Assembly (NCBI GenBank): GCA_963787205.1
Contig: CAWBCD010000029.1
Span: forward strand, 124,001 to 188,000
From: DATFNI01 sp963787205
Lineage (GTDB): Bacteria > Bacteroidota > Rhodothermia > Balneolales > DATFMH01
Direction: 5' to 3'
DNA: 64,000 bases
Shown: positions 27,085 to 37,374 of the stretch, in pieces
Numbering within the stretch: the first letter of the stretch is position 1
Layout: every line of letters starts with the position of its first letter
Translations under genes and position numbers: made by a program
The notes under the pieces: generated by a model
What the model was told of the DNA's origin: nothing
Database searches by the model: none
Seen by the model: the letters and a program-made list of their open reading frames with translations, nothing else

Positions 27085-27322
27085 CAAACAAATAATTTGT
27101 TTTTTTTTGCCGTAACCGTTTCCATTATCATATAATCCTTCTATTATTTTATGTAAGTTTATTTTTGATGGTGTATAAAAATATCGGTGTGCAGAAGCTG
27201 TTGGTGAAGGCTGTGAAGCAACAAAAACAACGAGTAATGTTGGTTGTGTGCCTCCTGTATTATTCGTGTAAGCGGATTAATACACATTTTTATGAAGTAG
27301 CAATTCCTAGATGGGTTAAAAT

Positions 27323-28351
27323 ATGAGAAGTATATCACTATCTGAGAACATCCTGAATAGCTCAACTGAAGGTTATGTGTATAATTCCTACGGGAAGATT
27401 GATTATTTAAAACACGTTCTGGCATCTGTTTACAGTCTGCGCAGGTACGATCAAAAACGCCAGGTTGCATTATTTTGTGATCAACATCACGAATCTATTC
27501 TGAGAGAGTACAATCTTTTGAGTTGGTTTGATGTCATCGAACCGTTAGGTCCGGCACACAGATCCATTATTGGATTTAAGCATAACGTTGAAAAATATAT
27601 GCCTTTTGGGGCGAACCTGTTTCTGGATAGTGATATTATCTGGTGTAAAAATCCTGACGAGCTCTGGAAATCTCTTTCTACATATTCATTTACAATAACA
27701 GGCCATCTTAAATCAGACATTTTTTTCGGCACCCATAAGGGTTTCCGGGTGTTGTCGGATGTTTTATTAAACAGGCGCAGGAAAACATTAAAACGGTTTG
27801 GATTGACCTATCTGAGCCGAGTCCAGTCCGGAATGATTTATGCCAGAAACTGCGACACAACCAAATCTGTCTGTGAACTGGCGAACATGTATATGCAAAG
27901 TAAGGATGATACTCACTTCAGGTCACGTATTCTGCCGGATGGATCAACGGAAGAGAGTGACGAGTGGGGTTTTGCAATGGCTATGTCCCGCTTAAGCCTG
28001 CCGGTAATCCCTTGGTACCAGGGTAACAGAAGCCCTCAATTAGATTTTATTAGTTCATATGTAAGGTTTGATCCTGAGTTTCGCGATGTACGCTACCTGT
28101 ATTATAACAGTCAACTCATGAACGACTTGAGGGGGATTAAGTCTGATAAAATCAGAAATTTTATTAGTCGATCCCTGCATTTATTCCCGGGACTGAATGA
28201 TCACACGTGGGTGACCCCATTTAGTCTGCATTTCGGCTGGAAACACGAAAAGATCCCATTTGAAAGCTTCGCACAAAAAGTATGGCACAGAATAACGGCA
28301 AATACCAATATTGGTACAGCAAAATCTGCAAATGAAAGCAGTGGCGAGTGA
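27323..28351 (+). CDS. GT8-like glycosyltransferase, cassette B
   Basis: A 342-residue paralogue of the protein at 8456-9487; by eye about half the residues match along the whole length. The D-x-D motif is kept in LFLDSDIIWCKNPDELW, and blocks such as LTYLSRVQSG, THFRSR and SLHFGWKHEK are shared. The reading frame is intact with no stop, so it may still be functional even though its cassette partner GT4 gene is broken. The donor sugar and acceptor are unknown. Confidence 0.7.
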   Translation: MRSISLSENILNSSTEGYVYNSYGKIDYLKHVLASVYSLRRYDQKRQVALFCDQHHESILREYNLLSWFDVIEPLGPAHRSIIGFKHNVEKYMPFGANLFLDSDIIWCKNPDELWKSLSTYSFTITGHLKSDIFFGTHKGFRVLSDVLLNRRRKTLKRFGLTYLSRVQSGMIYARNCDTTKSVCELANMYMQSKDDTHFRSRILPDGSTEESDEWGFAMAMSRLSLPVIPWYQGNRSPQLDFISSYVRFDPEFRDVRYLYYNSQLMNDLRGIKSDKIRNFISRSLHLFPGLNDHTWVTPFSLHFGWKHEKIPFESFAQKVWHRITANTNIGTAKSANESSGE

Positions 28352-28442
28352 CCAGAAAGTATAAGCTGGATACTGTTTTGCATTTCAGAACGGCTTACTG
28401 AACGTACAACGCCAGGAAGGAACGTCTAAGAAATAAATGAAG

Positions 28443-29450
28443 TCATTTATGATCCATTGACTCAGAAAGTGATTCTAAGATTGTAGTGTTTTGAGAAGTT
28501 GGATCAACAGTTTCCAATTCCGTCTTTTTAGCGGAAAAAATCTGGTAATACGAATAAATCGACAAATGCAGAGCTTTCCCCATCACACTATTTATGGTCA
28601 TGATGGCAGTTATGGCTGCTAGAGGTGCTCCCATTATCTGAGTCAGTTTTATACTTAAGCTTAAAAAGATAAGATCAACATTTGGCAGAAAAGGAAGTCG
28701 GGTCATAACAAGCTGGACGGCAATGAAAGTAAACCATATATACATCGGTACATTGGGCAAAACGATATGCCATTGATATACTTGTAGAAAGAATCCCAGA
28801 CAATGACGGCCAAAATGTATCGAAGAAATTTCAAGCGATTTATTTAAGGGTAGTGATACGAGATATTTTCTGAATTTATAGATCAGTAAAGTAAGTATTG
28901 CTAATGATAAAAGGATATACCAAAGTTCATTATTTGGGATCTTCTGAAACCATCTATTGAACGTTTCTGGATTTGTCTTAAAAAAAAGTAATAAAACAAT
29001 TAGAGTAACTAATGTGGATACAATCGACGAAATAACATTATTGTCTTTTATATCCCGGAGTAGATCAAGGTTTTGTCTTTCAAGTGAACGATTTGCCCAG
29101 TTGAATAGAAAGATCTCGCCTGAATACCCTACGACGTCGCTATTGTACACTTTCTTGACTAAAAGAACCGGAAAAATATCCCGGAAGCGTGTCTTCCATA
29201 GTATTCTGTAAATAAATATTTCTGATCCCGGAAGCAGAAAAAAAATGGGAATGTAAAGCAGATAGAAGACCGGGTCGGTAGGGAGTGATTTCAGGACATT
29301 TTCCCACCCAATTTGCCAGAGTTGATAAATAAGAAAAATAAAAACACCAGCCAGGAACAATTTCCGAAGCCAATAGAAAAGCTTTTGAGCCTTCGGGCTT
29401 TTGGAAAAGTCTCTATATGATTGATAAATATTTCTAAAAAAAGGATGCAT
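28443..29450 (-). CDS. Flippase-like membrane protein (LPG synthase TM domain type), cassette B
   Basis: A 335-residue polytopic membrane protein paralogous to that at 11067-12059. Shared blocks include IGWENV.KSLP.DP, VVGYSGE and LLRDIKDNN. It has seven or eight hydrophobic helices. Orientation relative to the GT8-like gene (convergent) and the GT4 remnant (divergent) is the same as in cassette A, but no Wzi gene separates it from the GT8-like gene (91 bp gap). The frame is intact. Confidence 0.72.
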   Translation of the reverse strand: MHPFFRNIYQSYRDFSKSPKAQKLFYWLRKLFLAGVFIFLIYQLWQIGWENVLKSLPTDPVFYLLYIPIFFLLPGSEIFIYRILWKTRFRDIFPVLLVKKVYNSDVVGYSGEIFLFNWANRSLERQNLDLLRDIKDNNVISSIVSTLVTLIVLLLFFKTNPETFNRWFQKIPNNELWYILLSLAILTLLIYKFRKYLVSLPLNKSLEISSIHFGRHCLGFFLQVYQWHIVLPNVPMYIWFTFIAVQLVMTRLPFLPNVDLIFLSLSIKLTQIMGAPLAAITAIMTINSVMGKALHLSIYSYYQIFSAKKTELETVDPTSQNTTILESLSESMDHK

Positions 29451-29629
29451 TGAAAATTGCTACAAGGAATCACGGAAAGTAAAAAGAATCATTTTGAAAC
29501 GTCGTTAAGATTAGAAAGGATGGGATTTAAATCTATATGACGTTGTAGAATTCATTCTATAAAAATATTTCTTTGATCGTTTTTTGTGATACGAAAATTT
29601 CGATGTTGTTTTATTAATCATATAAAAAA

Positions 29630-30398
29630 ATGATGCGTACTATCATTGTTAGTCAGGATTTTCCACCCGATATCGGGGGAATACAGACCTATACCGTAAA
29701 ACTCGCCCGTCGGTTTACTAAATACGCTTCTCATGTATCAGTAATTGCTCCTGAATAAGAAATCACGAATAGAACAGATACGCTTGAGCCGTTCCATGTG
29801 CACAGAATTCCATCGGCAAATACCCTGTTGCCTGTGACCCTGATGCCCTTGTTACCGGTTATTACACAGAAGGAAAATCCGGATTTTATTTTTCATACAC
29901 AATGGCAGACGGTTGTCGATTCAATATGGACTATGAAGTGACATGACCATAAAATTATAGCTGCAATTCATGGGAGCCTACCGCGATGAAAGAAGAGTGC
30001 AGTACTATAATTTATGTGATGTATTTGTGCTGACTTCCAAATTTGAATATCCGGGTGTAGAGGGATTCGGAATCGTATTTCTGGAGGTGAGTGCGTGTGG
30101 TAAACCGGTTATTGGCAGCAAAACGGGTGGAATACCGGATGCCATCGATGAGGGGAAAACAGGCCTTCTTGTTGAACAGTTGGACTCGGAAGCTCTTGCC
30201 GATGCCGTGATAAGCCTGTTGAAGAATCCTGATTATGCCACAGAGCTGGGGAGAAATGGCCGGACTAAAGTAATTGAAAGAGCCAACTGGGACGTGATCT
30301 GTGCTCAAATGTTTAACAAAATGAGTAGCCTGCATATGAACTCGATGTATCAGCTCTCGACAAATAGTGGCTGGGCATCCACTGTAGAATCGTATTGA
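29630..30398 (+). pseudogene. Broken GT4 glycosyltransferase, cassette B
   Basis: The N-terminal part (from the ATG at 29630) reads as a GT4 acceptor domain, with IIVSQDFPPDIGGIQTYTVKL, matching the protein at 12199. The same frame contains TAA at 29756-29758 and TGA at 29939-29941. After about 29970 the homology continues in a different frame as VQYYNLCDVFVLTSKF and VEGFGIVFLEVSACGKPVIG, the donor-domain C-terminal part. Compared with cassette A about 155 residues of the middle are missing. Two stops, a frame change and a deletion make it a clear pseudogene; the 142-codon 3' part (29970-30398) is not expected to be active alone. Confidence 0.85.
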
Positions 30399-30664
30399 TC
30401 ACGAGGGATAGGAATTGACCTGGCAGTGTTTTCTAACAGTATCAGTAAGCCTGTAATAAGTCAATTTCTTCAACCTGGTGCAGTTCCTGTAATTTCATGC
30501 TACTTATAAAGTCAGGCATAGGAGATAATCTGAAATTAAAAGCGCTTTTCTTCTTGATCCTTATCTAAAATGCGAACGATGCGGCAACTCAACCCGTTCA
30601 TATAAATGAAGTAAAAAAATAAAACAACGGTTGCTCCTGACACGATGACCGGTTGAAAATTGCA

Positions 30665-32725
30665 ATGAACAAAAAAATTACAGAGACCATGAGTACGAGT
30701 GAAACAGCAGTTGCCGAAGATGTTGATCAATTATGTATTAATACAATTCGCTTATTAGCGGCAGATATGGTTCAGAAGGCCGGGTCTGGACACCCGGGGT
30801 TACCAATGGGGTCGGCCGCAATGGCCTATGTTCTATGGAAAAAATTTCTTCATTTTAACCCTGAAAATCCAGACTGGTTTAATCGCGACAGGTTCGTTTT
30901 GTCAGCGGGGCATGGGTGCGCATTGCAGTATGCGTTGCTTCATCTGAGCGGTTATGATTTGTCAATGGATGAACTAAAACAGTTGCGCCAGTGGGATAGT
31001 CTCACACCCGGACACCCGGAATATGGCAGGACGCCCGGCATCGAGGCGACCACAGGTCCGCTGGGTCAGGGTTTCTCAAATGCGGTAGGACTGGCCATCG
31101 CCGAAAAAGCCCTCTCTGCCCGGTATAATGACACTGGCTACAATATCGTGGATCACTATACTTATGCGATCGCAAGCGATGGCGACCTGATGGAAGGGAT
31201 CTCCTCGGAAGCAGGATCTCTGGCCGGCCACCTGGGAGTTGGCAAGCTGATCGTGTTGTATGCCAACAATCACATATCCATCGAAGGGAATACGGATCTT
31301 GCGTTCACCGAAGACCGGATGAAACGTTTTGAAGCTTTTCACTGGCATACGCAGAGCATTGAAGATGGAAACGATATCGATGCCATCGAAGGGGCAATAA
31401 ACAATGCAAGAGTAGAACAGGATCGCCCGTCAATCATAGAAGTCCGCACACACATCGGGTACGGAAGTCCTAACAAACAGGATACTGCTGCTGCACACGG
31501 TAAGCCTTTAGGTGAAGAAGAGGTTAGACTGACGAAAAAGAACTTAGGCTGGCCGGAGGACAAAACCTTCTATGTACCAGAAGAAGCCAAAAAACATTTC
31601 GAGCAAATCGGTCATTTTGGCCGGGCACGTGAAGCCGAATGGAATAAATTATTCGATCAATATCAGAAGAAGTATTCTTCAAAGGCCAAAGAACTGAAAC
31701 GAATTTTGGACGGCAAACTACCGGAAAACTGGTCTGATGATCTGCCTGAATTTACGGCAGATGATGGTCCGATAGCCACAAGAGATGCATCGGGGAAAGT
31801 GCTCAATGCACTGGCAAAAAAAATTCCGGAGTTGATAGGAGGCTCCGCCGACCTTGCCGGGAGTAATAAAACGGCAATTGACGATGCAGACGACTTTGAG
31901 GCGGATACACCTGAAGGCACCAATATGCACTTTGGTGTTCGCGAACATGCCATGGGCGGCATCCTGAATGGTATGGCACTGCACGGAGGTTTGTTACCCT
32001 TTGGAGCGACCTTCCTGATTTTCAGTGACTATATGCGTCCGCCGATGCGACTGGCTTCGATGAATGGCTTGCATGTGATCTACGTATTTACACATGACAG
32101 TATTGGCCTTGGAGGCGACGGCCCGACCCACCAGTCTGTTGAGCAACTGGTTGGCTTGCGGGCGATACCGGGCATGACGGTGATACGTCCGGCCGACGCC
32201 AACGAAACGAGGGAAGCCTGGAAAATTGCCGTATCTCACAAGGATGGACCTGTTGCTTTAGTCCTGACACGTCAGGGGTTACCCGTCATTGATCCCGGCG
32301 AGTACCAGAACATTGCAAAGAATCTGGATAAAGGGGGATATACACTTTACGAGACTTCAGCCGACGCAAAACCCGATGTCATTCTGACCGCTACAGGCTC
32401 TGAGGTGCATCTTACACTTGAGGCTGCAAAAGAACTCGAAAAGGAAGATTTGAATATTCGCGTCGTGAGCCTGCCGAGCTGGAACCTTTTTGACAAACAG
32501 GATGATTCATACAGGAGGAAGTTATTTCAGAAAAATGTGCCAATCGTTGCGGTTGAAGCGGGAGTTTCCCTCGGTTGGAAACCATATGTAGGTGACGCAA
32601 TCACTACGATAAGCGTAGACAAGTACGGTGCGTCAGCACCAGGTGAAACAGTAATGAAAAAATACGGCTTCACTGTTAGTAATATTTGTGACAAGGTTCA
32701 TTCTGCCCTTTCAAAAGCATCGTAA
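30665..32725 (+). CDS. tkt: Transketolase
   Basis: A 686-residue thiamine-diphosphate enzyme that moves two-carbon units between sugar phosphates. Motifs: AGSGHPGLPMGSA near the N-terminus, SDGDLMEGISSEA with the metal-binding DGD, the PYR-domain block LPFGATFLIFSDYMRP and THDSIGLGGDGPTHQ. The ATG at 30665 is used here; the ATG at 30689 would fit the usual N-terminal length equally well, and an upstream TTG (30653) is less likely. First gene of the pentose-phosphate operon, 5 bp before rpiB. Confidence 0.96.
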   Translation: MNKKITETMSTSETAVAEDVDQLCINTIRLLAADMVQKAGSGHPGLPMGSAAMAYVLWKKFLHFNPENPDWFNRDRFVLSAGHGCALQYALLHLSGYDLSMDELKQLRQWDSLTPGHPEYGRTPGIEATTGPLGQGFSNAVGLAIAEKALSARYNDTGYNIVDHYTYAIASDGDLMEGISSEAGSLAGHLGVGKLIVLYANNHISIEGNTDLAFTEDRMKRFEAFHWHTQSIEDGNDIDAIEGAINNARVEQDRPSIIEVRTHIGYGSPNKQDTAAAHGKPLGEEEVRLTKKNLGWPEDKTFYVPEEAKKHFEQIGHFGRAREAEWNKLFDQYQKKYSSKAKELKRILDGKLPENWSDDLPEFTADDGPIATRDASGKVLNALAKKIPELIGGSADLAGSNKTAIDDADDFEADTPEGTNMHFGVREHAMGGILNGMALHGGLLPFGATFLIFSDYMRPPMRLASMNGLHVIYVFTHDSIGLGGDGPTHQSVEQLVGLRAIPGMTVIRPADANETREAWKIAVSHKDGPVALVLTRQGLPVIDPGEYQNIAKNLDKGGYTLYETSADAKPDVILTATGSEVHLTLEAAKELEKEDLNIRVVSLPSWNLFDKQDDSYRRKLFQKNVPIVAVEAGVSLGWKPYVGDAITTISVDKYGASAPGETVMKKYGFTVSNICDKVHSALSKAS

Positions 32726-32730
32726 AAATT

Positions 32731-33189
32731 ATGATAAGAGTTGGGTTGGCCGCCGATCATGGTGGCTTTGAGTTAAAGAAAATCATCAAAAAAAAACTTC
32801 AGGATCAGAATTATAGTATCTCTGATTTTGGGGCAATGAAGCTGGATGAATCCGATGATTATCCGGACTTCGTGATCCCTCTTGCCAAAGCCATTGATGA
32901 AGGTAAAATCGATCGCGGTATTGCCATCTGTGGTAGTGGGGTCGGAGCCTGCATTGCCGCCAACAAGGTACATGGCGTCAGAGCGGCGCTGATCCACGAT
33001 GTTTTTTCGGCCCGACAGGGAGTCGAAGATGATCATATGAATTTGATATGCCTTGGCGGCCGGGTTACCGGATATGCTTTGGCACTGGAATTAGTTAAAG
33101 CGTTTCTCAACGCAGATTATATACCGGTTGACCGGTTTGAGAGAAGATTGAAAAAAATTGCAGAATTGGAAAACAAGGAGATATCATGA
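32731..33189 (+). CDS. rpiB: Ribose-5-phosphate isomerase B
   Basis: A 152-residue RpiB/LacAB-family isomerase that interconverts ribose 5-phosphate and ribulose 5-phosphate. N-terminal GLAADHGGFELK binds phosphate; the block AICGSGVGACIAANK includes the active-site cysteine; DHMNLICLGGRVTG closes the site. The TGA overlaps the ATG of the next gene by two bases (ATGA), indicating coupling. Confidence 0.96.
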   Translation: MIRVGLAADHGGFELKKIIKKKLQDQNYSISDFGAMKLDESDDYPDFVIPLAKAIDEGKIDRGIAICGSGVGACIAANKVHGVRAALIHDVFSARQGVEDDHMNLICLGGRVTGYALALELVKAFLNADYIPVDRFERRLKKIAELENKEIS

Positions 33190-36044
33190 CGAACAGTAAT
33201 CCACTACAGGAAGTGCACAAGTTTGATCAGAGCATATGGCTCGATTTTATTAGAAGAGGAATCCTGGTGTCCGGCGAGATGCAGAAACTCATCAGTGATG
33301 ATGGGATTCGGGGAATGACCTCAAATCCGTCCATCTTTGAAAAAGCTATCGTCGATAGCAAAGATTATCAGGAAGCGGTCGAGTCGCTGGCCCATAAAGG
33401 CCTGAAGCCGGAAGAAGTCTATGAGCGACTTATTATTGCAGATATTCAGCACGCTGCCGATCTTTTCCGCCCTCTGTATGATGAAACCGACGGCGGTGAC
33501 GGATTTGTGAGTATCGAGGTGAACCCGCACCTGGCTCATGAAACAGAAAAAACGATTGAGGAAGCCCGGCATCTCTGGGAAACAGTTGATCGGCCAAATG
33601 TGATGATAAAGATTCCGGGGACAAAAGAAGGATTGCCGGCGATCAGGAAGGCCATCAGCGAGGGAATCAATGTAAATGTCACCCTGCTGTTCGACCTGGA
33701 CCGGTATCGGGAGGTCGCCGATGCCTACCTTTCAGGATTGGAAGACCGGATGAAAGCCGGAAAATCGATCAAAAACATTGCCTCGGTAGCGAGTTTCTTC
33801 CTGAGCAGAATTGATGTACTGGTTGACTCAATGCTGGAAGAAAAGATGAAGGGTGAAGGAGACAAAGCAACACTCGCAAAAAGAATGCATGGACAAACGG
33901 CGATAGCCAGCGCGCGTATTGCCTATCAGATTTTCAAGGAAATCTATTCGGATGACCGGTATAGCAAAATCAGTGAGGCCGGCGGTGCCAAACAGCGTCT
34001 GTTATGGGCAAGTACAAGCACCAAAAATCCCGATTACAGCGATGTAAAATATGTGGAAGCCCTGATCGGACCGGAAACAGTAAACACCATACCGATGGAA
34101 ACGGTTGACGCATTCCGGGATCATGGTAAAGCAGCTCCGCGACTTGAAAAAGACACCGAACTGGCACGAGAAGTCCTTGATATGCTGTCGGATGTCGGTG
34201 TTGATCTTAAGAAAGTAACGCAGCAGCTGGAGGATGAAGGTGTTGATAAGTTCAACAAACCTTACGACAAGCTGATCCACACGCTGTCCGAAAAGATGAA
34301 AGAGGTCTCAACCGATGAGATCGACCCCATGAATTTCGATCTTGGTAGTTATGAGTCGCTGGTTTCTAAAACCAGGAATATGCTCGATTCTGAAAAGTTC
34401 GTCAAACGGATGTGGGATAAGGATGCATCATTATGGCAAGATAATCCGGAAGAACAAGAGGTGATTCGTAATGCCATGGGCTGGATGGATGTTGCCGACA
34501 CGATGCTCGACGTCGTCCCTCAATTGGACCGATTTGCCCGTGAGGTCAGGGAAGCCGGATTCACGCATGTCGTGCATATGGGTATGGGCGGCAGCAGCCT
34601 GGCACCTATCGTATTTGAAAAGGCACTACCAGGAGACAAAGACGGTCTGCCGCTAACCGTCCTCGATTCGACGGATCCCGCTGCTGTCATCGATGTCGAA
34701 AAAAATCACCCGATGGAAACCACCTTGTTCATTGTGGCAACCAAATCGGGTACGACGGCGGAAACCCGCTCATTTGGCGACTACTTCTACGAAAAAGTGA
34801 AGGAAAAACGCGGTGACAAGGCCGGTGAAAACTTCGTTGCTATCACAGATCCCGGATCCCCGCTGACCGATTACGCCAGGGAGAAACACTTCAGACATAC
34901 TTTTCTGAATTTCAAAGACATTGGCGGGCGCTATTCCGCACTTAGTTACTTCGGACTCGTTCCGGCCGTATTGAAAGGTGTTCGCATCGGAGAATTGCTC
35001 GAGCGCTCGATGCGCATGCTTCATGCCTGCTCGCATGATATGGCAGTTGGAAAGAATCCTGCTGCACAGTTGGGTTCGGCTATCGGTGCTATGGCCAACG
35101 AAGGACGCGACAAACTCACATTTATCATGCCGGACAAACTGGCAACACTCGGGATGTGGCTGGAGCAATTACTGGCTGAGAGCACAGGTAAGGAAGATAC
35201 CGGTATCCTGCCGGTTACGGGTGAGGCACTTCTCGATCCGGTTGCTTACAGCAATGATCGTGTGTTTGTCCATTTCAGTCTAAAGGGCGAAAAAGATTCT
35301 GAGAGAGATAAAAAGGTGGACGCGCTGAAAAAAGATGGCCACCCTGTGGTCTCTATCCAGCTGAGTGATGTGTATGATATCGGCCAGGAAATGGTGCGCT
35401 GGGAGTTTGCCACGGCGACTGCCGGATCCGTGTTAGGTATCGATGCCTTCAATCAGCCAAATGTGCAGGAGAGCAAGGATAACACCAAGCGTCTGTTGCA
35501 GGAAGTATCCGATAAAGGGCATATGCCTGAAAAGAAACCGGCTGTTACCAGCGATAAGCTGAAATATTATGCAGACTGGTTTAAATCAAGTGGTGATAAT
35601 ATCTTAACAGCGTTCTTAAGTGAAACGGGACATCACGATTATATCGCCATCCAGGCATTTTTGACTGAGAATGAAGAGGTTTCGCGGCTTCTTCAGGAAA
35701 TGCGCACTGAACTGCAACACAGCTTGAATGCGGCGGTTACCCTGGGATATGGACCGAGGTTCCTTCACTCTACAGGGCAATTTCACAAAGGCGGTACCAA
35801 CTGCGGATTGTTTCTTCAATTGACAATGAATGATCCTGTTGACCGTTCAATTCCAGGTAAGCCGTACGGTTACAGTGTTTTGAGGCAGGCTCAGGCAATC
35901 GGTGACCTTGAAGCACTCGGTCGTCACGACCGGCGTGTACTCAGGGTCGATATGGGTGATGAGCTTGTAATCGGTCTCAAGGCATTGAAAGAAGAAATAA
36001 AGGAAGCCTGCGAAAAAATAGGGCATAAACATGTCGCCGGATAA
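33186..36044 (+). CDS. Bifunctional transaldolase / glucose-6-phosphate isomerase
   Basis: A 952-residue fusion. The transaldolase half (about residues 1-370) has GMTSNPSIFEKAI, the Schiff-base Lys142 in VMIKIPGTKEG and a QRLLWASTSTKNP block. The isomerase half (about residues 400-945) has MGMGGSSLAP, IVATKSGTTAET (phosphosugar-binding SIS motifs) and QFHKGGTNCG. The fusion channels glyceraldehyde 3-phosphate, erythrose 4-phosphate and fructose 6-phosphate with glucose 6-phosphate. Tal-Pgi fusions are known in several phyla; this one is intact. Confidence 0.95.
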   Translation: MTNSNPLQEVHKFDQSIWLDFIRRGILVSGEMQKLISDDGIRGMTSNPSIFEKAIVDSKDYQEAVESLAHKGLKPEEVYERLIIADIQHAADLFRPLYDETDGGDGFVSIEVNPHLAHETEKTIEEARHLWETVDRPNVMIKIPGTKEGLPAIRKAISEGINVNVTLLFDLDRYREVADAYLSGLEDRMKAGKSIKNIASVASFFLSRIDVLVDSMLEEKMKGEGDKATLAKRMHGQTAIASARIAYQIFKEIYSDDRYSKISEAGGAKQRLLWASTSTKNPDYSDVKYVEALIGPETVNTIPMETVDAFRDHGKAAPRLEKDTELAREVLDMLSDVGVDLKKVTQQLEDEGVDKFNKPYDKLIHTLSEKMKEVSTDEIDPMNFDLGSYESLVSKTRNMLDSEKFVKRMWDKDASLWQDNPEEQEVIRNAMGWMDVADTMLDVVPQLDRFAREVREAGFTHVVHMGMGGSSLAPIVFEKALPGDKDGLPLTVLDSTDPAAVIDVEKNHPMETTLFIVATKSGTTAETRSFGDYFYEKVKEKRGDKAGENFVAITDPGSPLTDYAREKHFRHTFLNFKDIGGRYSALSYFGLVPAVLKGVRIGELLERSMRMLHACSHDMAVGKNPAAQLGSAIGAMANEGRDKLTFIMPDKLATLGMWLEQLLAESTGKEDTGILPVTGEALLDPVAYSNDRVFVHFSLKGEKDSERDKKVDALKKDGHPVVSIQLSDVYDIGQEMVRWEFATATAGSVLGIDAFNQPNVQESKDNTKRLLQEVSDKGHMPEKKPAVTSDKLKYYADWFKSSGDNILTAFLSETGHHDYIAIQAFLTENEEVSRLLQEMRTELQHSLNAAVTLGYGPRFLHSTGQFHKGGTNCGLFLQLTMNDPVDRSIPGKPYGYSVLRQAQAIGDLEALGRHDRRVLRVDMGDELVIGLKALKEEIKEACEKIGHKHVAG

Positions 36045-36076
36045 AGAAAGTAAACGACGGCAGAAAGCTAATTAGA

Positions 36077-37348
36077 TTGAAGGAACCAACACGAATTTTT
36101 GAGAGCATCGGTTTAAATAAACCGGTCTTGGCTCTTTCTGTGGCGCGTATGGCGGATGCGCTTGGCAACAGCATCCTGATCGTGATCATACCCATATATA
36201 TTTCCAAGCTGCCCAAGCAGTATTTCCATATGGCACTGCCGGTGTTGGTCGGGTTGTTGATTTCAGCCTATGGTCTGATCAACAGCCTCCTTCAACCGTT
36301 TGCCGGGGCTCTAAGCGACAGGTTGAATAAACGGAAGTTATTGATACAGGTTGGACTTGCTATAATCGGTGTCAGTACCATCCTGTTTATTTATGCCGGT
36401 AATTTCCTGTCCCTGTTCTTGCTGCGATCGTTGCAGGGAGTGGGTGTTGCACTGACTATACCTGCATCGTTGTCTTTGATGTCCTCCATCACAGAAAAAA
36501 GAACCCGGGGCGGATCGATGGGTATTTACAGTACATTCCGAATGATTGGTTTTTCGATAGGTCCCGTCATTGGCGGTTATCTGCTGACGCGGTATGGTTT
36601 TAATACGGCATTTGTCGTGGGTGCGATATTTGTCGCCCTCGCCATGATTATGGTTCAGGCATGGGTCAGGGATGTGGAAGACGAAGTGTCTGCTGACACA
36701 GATCCGAAATCCATTAAAAGCAGATTTCGAATCTTCGATCTGTCTCTCCTGAATCCCGGAATCCTGAGTGCCAGCCTTGCGACTTTCCTGATGGCAGCGG
36801 CTTTTTCGATGGTTGTGACACTGGAGAACGAGTTTAATGCCCGCCTCGATATCACGGCTTTTGGATTTGGAGTCGCGTTCAGTATGCTTATGGCCGGCCG
36901 ACTGGTTACCCAAATTCCGCTCGGACATTATTCGGATAAGGTTGGTCGCAAAATTGTGTTACTCGGCGGCCTCCTACTCATGGCTCCCGCGACAGCCTTA
37001 TTGGGTGAAGTAACTGCCCTGTGGCAACTTATTGTACTGCGTATTTTTCAGGGAGTTGCTGCCGGAGCCATAGCAGCGCCGGCTTTTGCCGTTGGCGCCG
37101 ATTTGTCGAAATCAGGTGGTACAGGAAGACAAATGAGTGTTATTACAATGGGATTTGGTCTCGGTATTGCGCTGGGACCATTGTTGGCCGGTGTGCTTGC
37201 CGTCATCTCGTTTGAGTTGCCGTTTTTTACGCTGGCAGTCCTGCTCATAATCGGTGTATGGGTGGTCTATCATTATATGCCGGAAACCATTACGGGCCGG
37301 CAGGTGGTTTTCTCGGAGTCAGGTCGGAGAATAGTATCAAAAACATAA
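36077..37348 (+). CDS. MFS transporter
   Basis: A 423-residue major facilitator with about 12 hydrophobic helices. The loop 2-3 signature is GALSDRLNKRKLL, and its counterpart in the second half is GHYSDKVGRKIVLLGG, with PASLSLMSSITEKRTRGGSMG in helix 4/5. The start is TTG, the only one that gives a complete first helix. Substrate unknown; the location between Tal-Pgi and HAD genes of a pentose-phosphate operon makes a sugar or sugar acid possible, but drug-exporter-like MFS proteins look the same. Confidence 0.85.
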   Translation: MKEPTRIFESIGLNKPVLALSVARMADALGNSILIVIIPIYISKLPKQYFHMALPVLVGLLISAYGLINSLLQPFAGALSDRLNKRKLLIQVGLAIIGVSTILFIYAGNFLSLFLLRSLQGVGVALTIPASLSLMSSITEKRTRGGSMGIYSTFRMIGFSIGPVIGGYLLTRYGFNTAFVVGAIFVALAMIMVQAWVRDVEDEVSADTDPKSIKSRFRIFDLSLLNPGILSASLATFLMAAAFSMVVTLENEFNARLDITAFGFGVAFSMLMAGRLVTQIPLGHYSDKVGRKIVLLGGLLLMAPATALLGEVTALWQLIVLRIFQGVAAGAIAAPAFAVGADLSKSGGTGRQMSVITMGFGLGIALGPLLAGVLAVISFELPFFTLAVLLIIGVWVVYHYMPETITGRQVVFSESGRRIVSKT

Positions 37349-37374
37349 TCTGGTAATCAATTCAGGAGTAATGA

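Noticed and set aside
27168..27326. A 52-codon open frame overlapping the cassette B GT8-like start by the ATGA pattern
   Set aside because: Short, with no recognisable domain or ribosome site; coding evidence is limited to the overlap, so it is not listed as a gene.
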